From: Taxillus chinensis
Taxonomy: Eukaryota; Streptophyta; Magnoliopsida; Santalales; Loranthaceae
Reading direction: 5' to 3'
NCBI GenBank assembly: GCA_023512835.1
Contig: CM042089.1
Span: 27,470,440 to 27,534,439, forward strand
Length of the DNA: 64,000 nt
The translations under genes were made by a program, and so were the position numbers. Positions 36,388-51,300 of this stretch are shown here, piece after piece. Each line of letters begins with the position of its first letter. The stretch's first letter is position 1. The notes under the pieces are model-generated. The model worked only from the letters and a program-made list of their open reading frames with translations. It was not told the DNA's origin and did no database searches.

Positions 36388-39300
36388 TCAAGGTTTAATA
36401 ACCGGACCCTTGTACAGCCCCCTACCAATCACAAAGTTGTCAGGGGGTTGAAACTCTTCTAACCAAGTTACCTCGGAACCCACTGCAGCAGAGCCTGTGC
36501 CGCCATTCGCCCGAGGACCATCTTCATTCACAACAGAGAAAATGAGATTAGAAATACGTTATCTTGGTCGCAATACATGTGTTTCATATCTTGGAAAATG
36601 GCAAGTTAAAATGAAAGTATAACAAAGAGGAAAATAATATTACCTGGCAGTTTCTTTCTCGGAGACTTCCGGAAATAAGTGCAGTGTCGCCCATCCTCTG
36701 AAGAATAAGGCGGAGACAGGATATCAAAAATGGCACAGGGGGTACGGGCGATGAAACTATGGATGTTGCCTCCACTGGCTGGATAAAGAACTGTCGTTCC
36801 ACAAGGAGCTGTCCTCTCTTCATCTCTTACAATCTTCGCTGGTCTTGCTGTGGAGCCATCTAAAATAGTTTGAGATGGGATAAGAAAGCGAAGAAGGGAT
36901 TAGAACAAAGATATGCCTTGCACAAATGTATGAAGTGCACCTGAACCAAGAACATCAACTGGATTTAAGTTCAAGAATCACACTAGTTTCTAATACAAGT
37001 CCTAATTCAACAAGTTATAAATGCCAACAGGTGCATATATATCTACACACACATCATCATCTGCCATAAATATGGCTAGTTTTCAAAAACCTTCTTCAAA
37101 AGTTGTTCCCTTTTGGCTAACCAGCTGACCTACCACACAACAATCTATGGTTTCAAAAAAAAAAAACCTAAACATATAGTGACTGAAATATGCCTCTGAA
37201 TGCATGGTACGAAGGACCAGGTCAACATCAATTTGTCAGTGCCATGTATCAAATACTTGATTCCACACGTCCTGCACATTGAAATCAGGTGAGCATCTCA
37301 CTATCAAACAAAAATGGCCCAACAATAAATTTTCCCCATTTTCCTTCTCACTCCAAGTCTCCTCATATGGTCCACAATGATATGATTATAACGACCACAA
37401 TAAAGACTTTGGCAACAAGAACCTAGTTCACTTTTGCTAACCACCAATGATGTCATCAATTACAGGAATGTAATGCAGTTTTACATTTTTTTAATATAAA
37501 TATAATAATATCCCAACACAAGCTTAGATGATTATGAAACAGCATAGTACAAAAGCAATACAAAAGGGGGGCTTGCTCATCCCAAATACCAAGGAGAGAA
37601 CGGTCCTCGAAAAGATAGGTTAGCATATGTTTCAAATGTCTTCTCACATAACAAACCGATTTCCGTAATGAAATAAACATACAAGCAATAGTATGAATCA
37701 TGGGAAATTAATTGTCATATACCCAATAGTGCTACCTGACGCACCAAAACACACACACACCTTGCAATGTATCAGAGGGTTGAGGTAAATCAACCCAGTC
37801 ATAAGATCTCACGTGTAATGAACCATATAAAATCTTGCTCAACACAGTCATTCCAGGATGGTTATGTAAAGGTATGATTGAGGAGGGTGGCATGCAGAAA
37901 ATCCCTATCTGCAAGAAAATAAATAAAAAAACAGTTGAACCCATGATTTGGCTATCAAACAAAATTAAATCCAGTGCTTTGGGACCCCCCTTTACCGATA
38001 TTCTCAAAATCAGGATAAAATCGCAATCAACTTAATCATAGCAAGAGACTCTAAGAAGCGATAAATTAAGAATTCTACTTACAGAGAAACTGTCACACTC
38101 GTGTAAATGCAAGTATTTGATTGTTGGTGGTGACCGCAAGCTCCCATTACGCTCAAGTGTAGAACCTGTCCCACCACGTACCAATTGTGCCTCCTGTTCG
38201 AGACCTACATCAGAAGGCTTGATTTTGTCTGAAATAGAATCATATGCAGTATTAAAGGTTATGAATTTATAATATTAGCACAGTTTAAAGCAAAGCAAAA
38301 CAAAACAAAAATGTATAATGGGAATCAATCCTTGTGAACTCCTTAGATTGAACAACGTTAAGCTACCCTATGCCATACAATTCATTGCTAGTGATATGAA
38401 AGATTGTATTACTGCAAGAAGTGTTGTGCCTATAATTGAAAAAGTAGATACTAAAACCATATAAAACTTGTTTCAGCTGTCTAGATAGGACAAAAAATAT
38501 TGAAAAAAAATATTTGGTGAACACAAGTAATAAAATAAAAAAAATCAAAAAATAAAAATTTATTTGAAAATCCTGCCCGAATTGAATTTAAATTTGAAAA
38601 CAGAAAATAATTTAAAATAAATACAACATTTCCTGCTTTTAAAGACTGTTTTTAAATTTATATTACTATTAAAATAGAATGAATCCATATTGAACCGCTG
38701 TTTTTAAAAACAGTATGCAAAAATTCATGTACCAAACAAAGGTAGATTTAGCCAATAAAAAACGCTAGCAACACTGTTAATAAAATGATTATAATGTCAT
38801 CTTTGTAATATGCAATCTGCTGCAAACTCATAGCCAAGGGATAATATTAACTGAGCAGGCCAAAGCACTCTCAAGGATTATTTTAATTTACTTTTTTGAT
38901 AATTGTTCCTGTAATTTGAATAGTATTGCATAATTAGGGAGATAGGGAGATAGGAAATAAAGTATAATTAGATTTAATACTATAATATCTACATTACCAT
39001 AGATAACATCATCTTGTTGTATATATATCTAGTCATGTATTGTAAGAAAATATCAATAAAAGAATATAATTTTTGTGTTTATAGTCTTTGAAAATTTTTA
39101 TATGGTTTGAAACAGAATCCTCATGTTTGGTTTGACAAATTTAATTAGACTATTGAAACATGGGCATGATTAAGAGCAAGGTTGACCATTTAATGTTCTA
39201 CAACTAATCAAACAATGGTCTCATCCACTGTTTCACACGAAAGACTTGAGGATGCTCAAGTATTTTTTAGGCGTTAAACTTACAAGGAATACACGAGACA

Positions 39301-42300
39301 TTTTTCGCTCTCAAAGAAAATATTTTATTAACCGAGACAATAAAATTAAGAAAAAAGCCTTATAGTGCTCCAATAACTCCGAACATGCATCTCACAGGAC
39401 ATAAGGCACCATTTGTTGACCTTGAGAGATAAGGTTGGTTAAAAAGTTAAATTATATTACCGTTAGTCGTTTATATATTGTTAATTAATTCATGTCATCT
39501 CCAACAGTTCATCATTAAGCAGCATACGAGCTGATTTTGTCTTACTTAAAGGAGCACCTGAACATTATCTCCTGTACGCAAATCATGAATACATTTGGAT
39601 TGAATGTTTCTCAAATGCAAATTGAGCAAGTTGTACAGTGGATAGAAGATCCAAAACTGATTATTATCTTTTTGTTGGAGGAAATTTAATATCATGAAAG
39701 AGTAATAAGTAAAATATTATTTTACGATCCAGTGTTGAGTTAGAATATAGGATCATGTGAGATAATGTGGGTATTTCATCTCTTAAATGAAGTTGATTTT
39801 AAAACTTTAATATCAGCTAAAATTGTGGTGTAATAATCAGGTTACACTTCATATTGCCGCTAATATTGTGTTTCATGAAAGAATCAAGCATATAAAAATT
39901 GATTGCCATTTCCTTCATAAGAATTTAGTTTTGATATGTGAAGACTAAAGACCAATTAAAAGATATCTTCACCAAAGCTTTAAATGAAATTCAGATTTCT
40001 TATCTTTGTAAAAAATTAGACATAATTAATATTTATGCTTTAACATGAGGGAAAATATTATTGTAATTAGAATAATATGACATAATTAGTGAGATAGTAT
40101 AATTAGATTTAGTAAAAAATAATAGATAAATAATTCTTTCTTATTATTGTTGAGAGATTACAAACACACATATATATACACAATTGGGAGACCTAAATTA
40201 GGAAATATCTTATTTAGGAAACTACAAATACAACTACATAATTACAAATATATGACATCTACTTAATTGAAAATTCTTTTCAATTTTTTCCCTCAAGTTA
40301 GCCCAAGATATTACACATGCCCAAATTTGACAAAATTGTATGAAAAAAAGCATCAATAACTGCATGACTCATCAAATTAGCCAATTGATATGCTCTCTTA
40401 ATATAGAAAATCTCCATTATACTAGGATATAGATTATCCTTAATGTAATTTATGTCGAGTCAATATATTTGGTATAATTATGCTATACTAGATTATTAAC
40501 TATCTCGATGGCAACTATGTTATCACAAAATAACATCATCAGCTTTTAAGTGCCATAACAAAAGTTTCTCAAAAGAATACGTAACCACGTAAACTCTTGA
40601 GTAACATGATGAAAAACACGATATTCGGCTTCTGCACTAAATAAAGAAATCATATTCTTTTTCTTGCTCCTCCAAGTTACCAAATTATTACCCACAAATG
40701 ATATATATACCCCAAAATAAATTTTCTATCCAATTTGAATCCAACAAAGTTAAAATTGGTGTATCCCATAATGTGCAAGTATCTATACTTAGAAGACATA
40801 ATATCTTTGCCTTGAGAATACTTTAAATAATCCAAAATACGATCCACAACACCCATATGTTAATTATTCGGATTATGCATGAATTGGCTCACAACATTAA
40901 CTGCATATGAAATATTAGATTTAGTGTGAGTCAAATAGATTAATTTTCTCATTAACCTCTAATATCTCTCTTAGTTGGTTGGAATCTGATCGGGTTCATC
41001 TCAATAGAATATACTTCTGTCGAGAGAGAAAAATTCCTTGTTTGGATCGAGATACTTCAATGCCAAAAAAATATTTTAAAGGCCCCAAGTCTTTCATCTC
41101 AAATTCCTTCGTTAAATAGTAGCGAAGCTTTTCCATCTCAGATATGTTATTACTTGTAACAATCATATCATCAACATAAAAAAGAAGTAAGATAATATCA
41201 TCATCATCATCTCTTTTATAGAACAAAGTGTAATCAGCCAAAGACTGCTTAAAACCATATCCCTGCATTGAATGGCTCTATCGTCCAAACCAAGCCTTTG
41301 GTGACTATTTCAAATCATATAACGCCTTCTTCAGCCTACATACCTTTGCTTCTTTTGGTGTAAAACTAGGAGGAGAATCCATATGCACCTCTTCCATCAA
41401 ATCACCATGAAGGAAGTTATTTTTCACATCACACTAGCATAATAACCAATCTAAGTTAGCTACAAGAGACAGAATAAATCTAATAGTACTAATCTTAGCC
41501 ACAAGAGCAAAAGTTTCTTGGTAGTCAATCCCATATGTCTAAGTGTAACCTTTGGCAACTAATCTAGCCTTGCATCATTCAACCGTCCGATCTGACTTAT
41601 ATTTCACTGTAAACACCCACTTGTATCGTACCATATTCTTATTTTGGGATAACTCAACTAGTTGTCAAGTGAAATTTTTCAAAAGGACTTTCATTTCCTC
41701 TATCATAACGAACTTTCATTTAAAATCTTCAAGAGCTTCCTGAAAATGATTAGGAATAGACATAGAAAACAACTGAATAAAAGCATGGTGAGATTTAGAC
41801 AGACGATGATAGGAAATGAAATCAAAAATATGATAAACAACATTAGAAGAGGATTTTAAAAATTTTAATCTATCAGGTCCTTTACAGTTACGAGGAAAAT
41901 AACTTCTACTTGCAATATTGTCTAAACCTGTAGGGTCAGAAGATAATTTGAATTTGAAACTATAGTTGAAGAGTCAAGTATCTCAGTGGGAATTTGGGTC
42001 GCATGATCAATCCCAGAAAAATCTTCCGATGGTATGTTAGTGTCATTGAGAGGAGGATCAAATTCAAGAGTAGCATGTCAAACACCCAAGCTGACCTCTC
42101 ATTTTTATTTGATTCAACTACTACAAGATTAGAATTAGGAGAAGCTGAAAACTCCCCCTCATCTAAACTAGGAGCGAAGAACTGCCCTTACTTATAATAG
42201 TCAAATCCTCTTTCTCCCCTTAAATCCACTTTCTTTTCATCCAACCATAGTTATTCTTTTTTCTAACTACGAAACCCTCCTTAAAGAATAATAACAGATA

Positions 42301-45300
42301 TATTGCCATAAAAATAGGATACCCACTCACAAAATTAAACATCCATATATACATAATATTTACTTGTAGGAGAATGAAAACATTTATATCCCTTTTGAGA
42401 ATTAAAATAATCCAAAAACACAAATTTGAAAGCATGAGAGTAGAGTTTATCTTGGTAAAGTGGTGCACATGAACATAACACATACAACCAAAAACTTTAG
42501 AACAAATGTTAAGAGCTCAAAGGATATTGTGGAAGCGTGACAACACCATTAAATGGGTTTGATAGTTAATAATACGAGCAGGCATTTGATTGAAACCGGA
42601 TAATAATCATTAGATAAAATTGAAAAATGACATGAATAATATTATTTTTAAATTTCATCAAAAATATCCAACTTATCCTACTATAGTCATCAATAAAAAA
42701 CACAAAATACTTATATCTCAAAGCGGGAGTAGAAAAAGAACTCCAAACATTAATATTGACACAAAAAAATACTTTTACTGACAATGATTTTAAATGAAAT
42801 ACGATGATCTTTAGTAAAAATATATTATTCATATTTTAAACTACAAGCAAAAATATTTTTGAATAATTAAAAAAATAATTGTTTTAGTTTAACGAAAGAA
42901 GAGTATCCTCAATATTTTAAATATTCTTATATTTATACCTAACCATATATTGTATGAAAATATCAATAAAAGAATATCATTCACGTTTGTATCAATAATA
43001 AAACTTTAAGTTTATAAAATGCCTTTCGAAGTCAACACATAATCATCACTACCTTAGTGATGAAATCAAGATGTTAACACAAACCTCCTTTGCAAGACCC
43101 ATCATTATGAATAACATCATTAGCATCAAGCTCCCAAACAAGAAGGCTCAGGATGTTGATACAAACTTCGTAAGTTCACCACAGGAAAAAAACATTCATG
43201 TCAAGCTGGTGATGATGCTGACGAGCAAAGAAAAAAGACCTTTGTATAAGAATTTATGGTGGCTAAAGAAAATCGATACCTCAAACTCCTTGTGTCTAAG
43301 TATAACCAGATTTTCAACTTATATTAACCCCTAAGGTCTGTTCAACAAAATTAGATAGAAAAAAAACAAAGAGGGAAAATACAGTGACACCTCAAAGCGT
43401 GTTCATTGAAGGAAGAGAAGAAAATATCCCAAGCTTAAATTAAGCCCTAAGGCCTCCATCTCCTTGCCCTTAGCACAATACCAAACAGGATGCGCTAACT
43501 CCCTTTGCAAGGCGACCAAACAAAGAAACAAAACAGGCACTAGAGAGGAAAATAATTGAGATGTTAAATCATATGAGACAAAGTAAAGAAATATGGTGAG
43601 CAATATGGGATCTAGTGCAATGAACAATAGACAAGAAGCTGACAATTGGGATTCAGAAGATTACAATGTGGACAGGGAGGAGCATATAGAGGAGACAGAT
43701 ATGAAGGTTTTGGTGGGGAATAGGAAAACATGTCAGAGGCCTCAAGCCCTGCAGGTGAGAATCTAATCTGGAGATGGGACAATGGCACGCACATGAAAAA
43801 AAAAATCATGATTTCAAGATAAATAGATGTACCGCGCACTTCTCTGGAAAATAAGGGTAGACTTTGAAGGAGGTTTTATCCACTAAGTCAAACAAGACAG
43901 ACTTTTAACACTTGTATACTTTGTAAGTATGGTTATACTAATTATAGAGTCTGGGGATCCAACTTATCACAACCTGGGGAAACCATACAGACAGATCAAG
44001 TACAATCAAATACTTAGAAGGAACAGAGAACAGATCCTGAGCTAGAATGAGGGCTGAGAAAAACAACACCATGGGAGACAGATGAGATAGGCCAACTTAT
44101 GACATCATCCAATAGGCGTCCTAAAAGAATCAGATATAGACAGAAATGTAGAAAAAAAGAAACATAAACAATTGAAAAAATGTCACCTATTGGGAGCTTC
44201 ATAGCATACATATAGGTACAACGTAGTGACAAGTCATGTGAATAATTAAAACAACATATAAATACACTAAAATATAAAATAATAACTATAACAATAAAGA
44301 TTTTAACAGTAGATAACAATGTATTCTTTCATCCAGAATAGTGTGCAGTTACCGAATCTGCCCGCTAGACTGAAATACTCCATTAGATCCCTTTGGCACA
44401 GGATCAAGTAGAACGAAACGTATTGGGATTTGAAGGTAGTATATGGAACCTAACTGTAGACAAAGGATTGTATACTTGGAAAATATTTCAGAAAAAAATC
44501 TTGGTTCTAAAATTAAACTAATCACACAGTTGATGCATATTATTAACGCTCAAGCACGGTAGGCTTAACTCATTCAATAGATCAAAATGTAACAAAGAGG
44601 ATAAAAAAATTTCAGGCTCATTTAAGGATCCATGTTATTCCATAGTAGGATTATGATTACAGCAGCATTCTATTCCTACTCCTGTGAAAGTATTTATGAA
44701 ACGCTTTAGACATGGAAGATCACTGGTACCATCTAACATGACTGTTGTCAGCTAAACTGTAAGGAAACCAGTAACAATGTAAGTGATCATATTCTGATGC
44801 TAATAATCCAATTCAAAAATGCCACAAAACTACCACACGCCATCCCATTAATAGGATGTAGTGATATGATCAGATCACAAAATCAACCATTATCGAACCC
44901 CAAAATTGCCACTTATAAATCAAGAACACCAACATCAAGTCTTAAACGCACTGCTTTAAGATGCAGCCAAACTGCCAATGGCTGCTGGAAGCAACAGACA
45001 AGTCACAGTAACAATGTCTGCTGCTGACAAAGGCAGAGAGAATGCTACAAGTCATCGGAGATGCTACAGCCATTTATGGTAGTCCCAGGTGGGATTAAAG
45101 AAATGGCAAGAGGCTGGCAAACGATGCTCTGTGTTTCTGGAACAGGTCCATTTTCTGGTACAGAACAGGTCGCCTGCCTCATAGAAAGGAAGCCCAATTG
45201 ACTAGCAGCACTGAAAGAAGCTTGCTGCCTTCTCAGCGTAGGAGATTAAGTTTCTGTTAGAAACAGCATTTGAACCGTAATAATTGATACTATGAGCTAA

Positions 45301-48300
45301 ATAATAATAATGTGCTGTCTAAAGAAGCAGCATGGAAGCTGAATCCGAAGGTCATCAGAATCATCTTTTAACCATATAAAGTAGATTGAACAATATTGTT
45401 TGAGGCATTGTTGGCCATTTCATTCACAGCCTTTCAGATGTCCATGGCCGTTGATAGGAGTGAAAATATGATGCCTTAGAATCTGTACACTAGCATCGGT
45501 GAGAAATAAAAAGGTGATGATGGTAAAAGATCAATACAAATTGATTCAGCTATCAGCTTGGTACATGAGTCCATAAATTATGTTGTTGTCCATGAAACAA
45601 CAAGAACTACAACTACCCATAAAAAATTAACTCATTTTTTATAGTATAGAATTGTAATATGCTTGATCTGAGTAAAGGGTTATCTCTAGACTTATTGTTA
45701 AAATAACCAATATATTTCCCTTTAGATCAATAATCAATATATTTCCAGATTCATTGGAGTGAAGGGGTTCTATCTCTAGACTCATTGTTGAAAGAGTCAA
45801 TCTATTTCTGCATTTTTCCACCAATCAAACCTTCTTTACACTAACAAATTAGTTTTCCATAAAATATCATTAAAATATATGTAATTTCCAAGGCAGGAAA
45901 CCTTGTTAGCAGAACTCACAAGTACTATGTTAGAAGACTGAACAAGTTAGTTATAACTAATAGCCATATGCTAAGACCCAGGAATTAAATTTAATTGTTA
46001 TCTTCTTCACGGGAAAGAGGGGAGGTTGGGGGGTGGGTGGGGTTGGAATTTGTTGCCTGCCATTAACTTCCAGTATTCATAACCACAGGCTAATGGCTCA
46101 AGACAATGATTCCTTTTGTATCGGATACAACAATGCAAAAGAAAGGCATTGATGTAATGCAAGGGAAGGGCAAGGTGTAGGTTTCATTAGAAAGTGTTGA
46201 AAAGTTTGAATCTGATTCATTAAAGTGGGTACATAAAAAATTAACTCTTCGGTTCCTTAGGCTATAGTTATTACGATATATTTATTATTTGCTATTATTA
46301 TACTGTCTCTTTGGTTTTAATACATTGTATTTATTATTTGTATTAATGTGTTTGAGTTTTAAGTGTCTAAATTCGTTCTAGAGTTAATTGTTATACCGCC
46401 GGTCAATCTAAGTGTATATATGTGTATATCCATTGTATTGTCAAAATGAATGACATATTCTTATCTCTTACATGGTTTCAGAGCTAGATTACTAAGAAAA
46501 CCTAAATTCTCCCTTCTTTTTTGGCTTTCATTTTATTTTTTCTTTGACCTTTATTGCCGGACCAGCCTTCATTGCTAGTATTTTTTTGTCATCCTTCGTG
46601 ATTGACCATCAGTGCTAAAAAGATCACTTTGTTAGACATTGTAAAAACCTCTACCACAACCACAACCCTTGTAGAAGAAAAAGGGGCAACACAGTGAGTC
46701 TTTACGAAACAATAGCCAGGTTAATGTTACTTATGTGAAACCAACAAATGCTAGATTGAAGGAGTTATGGTCTCAACCACAAAGAGCTTGAAGAGGTGTA
46801 ATCCTTCCTTGGTACTTGGTAGAATGGAAAAAGACCCAGGTTTTTGTTTGGATATGTTTTTATTCACTTATTTAGGAATGTTTCCATCTTCTTTTGGATC
46901 ATGGGTAAGTGTCCTACCACCTCCTAGATCATGAACTTTGGTGCCATTGATCACATGACAAGACCTCCAAATGTTTGTTACCACATATCTCCCATGTCCC
47001 TCCATTAAATGCCTTATTTTACTCAATGTTCACCATGTCTCAAGATTATCCACCAATCTTATCTCCATTAAACTCAGGATTTATCTTGTCAAGTGGTATT
47101 TACATGAATTTGGAGAGGACGATTGGACATGCTAAAAAAGGAGGTAGAATCTACTACCTTGAAGCATCACACCAGTCAAACACCCTTCTTTCACCTTCCC
47201 GCACTGAGAGTTTTCCTTGGCGGAGCGTTTGGCAGGCACGGGTGCCCTCTAGGGTGGCCTTCTTTGCTTGGACTGCTGTCTTGGGGAAGATTTTGACTGT
47301 AGATCATCTGCGGCGTCGGGGCTTTGTTTTGGTTAGTCGGTGTTATATGTGCAAATCTTCGTCGGAGCATGTCGATCATCTCTTCCTTCATTGCCCTTAT
47401 GCGAGGAGTTTGTGGGATCTAGTTCTGGGTCTTTTCGGCATCTCGTGGGTGATGCCCTCGTCACTTCGTGCGTTGTTTGTCAGGTGGTTGAGTGGCGTGG
47501 GGCGACATTCGGCAGTGTGGCGGGCCGTCCCTCATTGCCTCCTTTGGAGTATTTGGCGGGAGCGGAACGCGCGTGTTTTTGAGGATACGGAGCGGCCCGC
47601 TACTGAGCTTTCTTGTACTTTTTTTCGTTCTTTGGGTGATTGGTTGTATTCTTCGGGCGAGATGTGTTATTCTTCCATTTGGGATGTGGTGGATGGTTGC
47701 TCTTTTTGATTGGGTTGTTGTTTTCGTTTTTGTATTCTCGCCTATCGTGCACTTCTTGTGTGCGTTTTGATTCTCGTGCATGAATAAATTCTCTTATTTA
47801 TCAAAAAAAAAATCATTGTTATTCAAAAATTTAAATGTTGAAGAATTCCATTATGACACTTGTGAGTTTGCCAAACACAAGCATGCCTTTTTCCCAGCCA
47901 ATAATACAAGGAGTTCTACTTTATTTTCTCTCTCTAATGTTCCCAATTTCTCTATAGCTTATGGTTTATTTTCTTTATTGATGATCGCTCTTGTGTTACC
48001 TGAATTTTTTTGCTTAAATAAAAATTGGATGTTAGTACCATTTTTCCAAATTTTTTCTCTATAGTCAGAAATCAATTTGGGATTACTATAAAAAAATAAA
48101 GGTCTAACAAAAGATTACTTCAATCAAACATTAACTCTCTACTTTCAAAATGAAGGAATCATACATGAATACTCCTATGTTTATACTCCTCAACATATTG
48201 GTCTCATTGAACAAAAGAATGGACATAATCTTGAGTCTACTAGGACTCTTCTTTTCCAAAATCACATTTCTAAATCCTTTTAGGGAAAAGTTATCCTTAC

Positions 48301-51300
48301 AACAACTTATCTTATAAATCGACTTCCCTTCAAAGGCCTGCAAACTCGTAGCTCAATAAAGATACTCTCAACCTTCTATCCTAATTTAAGCACTATCAAT
48401 AATTTTGTTCTTCGCATCTTTGGATGTGTTGCTTTTGTTCACATTTATAGTCAAAATCGGAGCAAACTTGATCCATAGGCATTGAAATATATGTCTAAGG
48501 GATACTCTCCCACATAAACGGGATATAAGTATTATCACCCTCCATCTCTCAAAGTTTTTTTCTTTACAAAAGAGTCATATTACACCCCTCCTCTTAAGAA
48601 GGAGAATTCATACTCACTCATGGAAGAGAAGGATGGAAACTTCCTTTTTGATGAGTTGCAGTTTTCTCACATCTACACCAGCTCCTTCATCTGAATCTGT
48701 TCTTGAATAAACATCTCTAACCTCTCAAGCTCCTGTCCTTGATGCTGATCCTAATAATGGCAATATAATAAGGTGTTTTCGAGGAAGCAACAAATAGCTC
48801 CTGTATCTGTGCATGTTCAAGACTCATCCTGCACCTAAGGTAATAATTCCTAATTCTCCCGCTTCAATTTCTATTTAACCATGATATTCTCATTGTCCTC
48901 AGGAAAGGAACTAGAGAATATATTAAACACTCTTTGTATTCTCTTTCACTTTATATATCTGATACAAATGGAAGAGAGTGAGGGTATTAAGATATCATAT
49001 CCAATTATACAGTATCATTCTATTTACGGTAACACTCTCCCTTGAGTTGAAGCATAAATATTAATCATGCCCAATTTATTACAAAAATAAGCAACTTGAA
49101 TTCCATTTAGAGCTTTGGTGAAAATATTCTCTAATTGTTCTCCAATTGTCATATATCTTGTGAAAATCAACCCAATTTAAATTTTCTTGCAAAAAAAATA
49201 ACAATCAATTTTAATATCCTTGGTTTGCTCATTAAACATAGGATTAAAGGCAATATGAAGTGCAACTTGATTTTAATAACACAATTTAGCGATTATTGAA
49301 AATTTAAGACCAACTTCATTTAAGAGACGAAGTATTCACATTATCTCACACGTTGACAACATGGCCCTATATTCTAATTTAGCACTGGATCCTAACACAA
49401 CATTCTATTTTTTACTCTTCTACGAGACCAAATTTTCTCCAACAAAGATACAATAACCTGTTGTGGATCTTCTATCCACAGTGCAACTTGCCCAATCTGC
49501 ATCTGAGAAACATTTAATCTAAGTGTATTCATGATTTATGTATGTGAAACTACATCTAGGTAGTCCTTTTAAGTAACACAAAATCTGTTCCAATGCTGCC
49601 CTGTTGAGGAAGACATGAATTGACTAAAAATAATGACAGGATATACAATATCTGGAAGAATAACGGTAAAATAATTTAATTTTTCGACCAAACTTCAATA
49701 TCTCTCAAGGTCAATAATTGGTTTCACATCCCTTGTGATATGCATGTCTTAGTGAGTTTAGGATTAAGTGGGATGTAGTCTGGTAGGTTTGAAAAAAGAA
49801 AAACGTTTTCTCAACTATGTGAGTATAATAAAGAATATGTATAAAGACATTGTAACAAATGTCATAACCAATAGTGAATTAAAAGATAAGTGTTCAATTA
49901 CAATAAAGATGCATTAAGGATCAATCTCAAGTATTTTTCCTCTTTTCAACAGCAATGGATAGGATAACCAAAAAATATTCCTAAAAATATACTATAATGT
50001 ATGTTGTTTACTAGTGATATTGTTTTGATCGATGAGACAAAAAAATGAGTTAACAAAAAATTAGAGCTGTGGAGACAACGAAGCTCAAAAATTTAGATTA
50101 CTGAATATATGTAGCATAAGTTTAGGAAAAATTGAATAATGGGCAAAGTATAATTACACTTGATGGCCAATAGATAATAACCACAAAATGTTTTAAGTAC
50201 TCAGGGTTAATAATTCAAAAAGATAGGGAGATTGATGGTGATATCAAAGTCGAGTGGTTGAAATGCAAAAGTTAAGCTGAACGGGTATAAGAATAGGATG
50301 AACAAGATTAAAAATGAAAATATTCAGTGTCATTAGAGTAGTTTCAATGAAAGGGAATCGCTTACGTTGGTTTGGTCATTTAGGACGTAGACCAATAGAT
50401 ATAGGAGAGTAGAAAAGCTTGTCATTAAAATTTAATGAAAAAATCAAAAATGACTTTGATAAAGATAGTAACAAAGGGTATAAAACTACTATATTTGAAA
50501 GAAAAGATGGTGGTTGATTGAAATGTTTAGAAGATTAGGATTTGTGTATTAAACTGAATATAAAATTTTCATCTATCTTGGTTCATATAGCCAACCCCAT
50601 TTTATTGGAATTAAGATTGGTTGATTTGTTTTGGTTTCAAGGAAAAGATATAAGCCTCACCGATCATTTCATTAACTTAAAAAATAAAAATATATTCGTT
50701 TCATTTTTTTTATAGGTAATAATAAAACTTTATTAAAAGAAAGTACACAAGAAGTGCACTAAAAGAGAAGTATCAAAAGAATAAGAAAACAACAAACGAG
50801 CAACACCCAACTCAAAAAGAACACCCAACAACAACATCCACAATACAAGAAAAACATGAACCCGAGGCAGAGAGCCACCCAAGAAGAGAACGCAAGACAT
50901 AAGCCTTAAGCTCCACCACACGAAGCGCGCGATTATCAAATAGCCTAGCATTCCGCTCGCGCCAAAGACATCACAAAATACAATGAGGAATAACATGCCA
51001 AAGTGGCGACCGGCGACCCACACGACCAGCCCAGCAAGAAAATAAATCAACCACACCCCGAGACATCACCCAAGGAAGCCCAAACAAACCAAGAAACATG
51101 TCCCAAAGCTCCCAAGCAAACGGACAATGAAGAAAAATGTGATCAATAGATTCAGTGTCCGCCTGACACAAGAAACAACAACTAACTACCACCATACCAC
51201 GACGGCACAAGTTGTCCGCCATAAGGATCCTCCCAAGCACCGCAGACCAAACAAAGAAACTCACCCGAGGAGGGGCCAGAACCTTCCAAACCAACCGCCA

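Noticed and set aside
47492..47770. Second + strand frame with a hydrophobic tail in the LINE
   Set aside because: Out-of-frame reading of the zf-RVT region.
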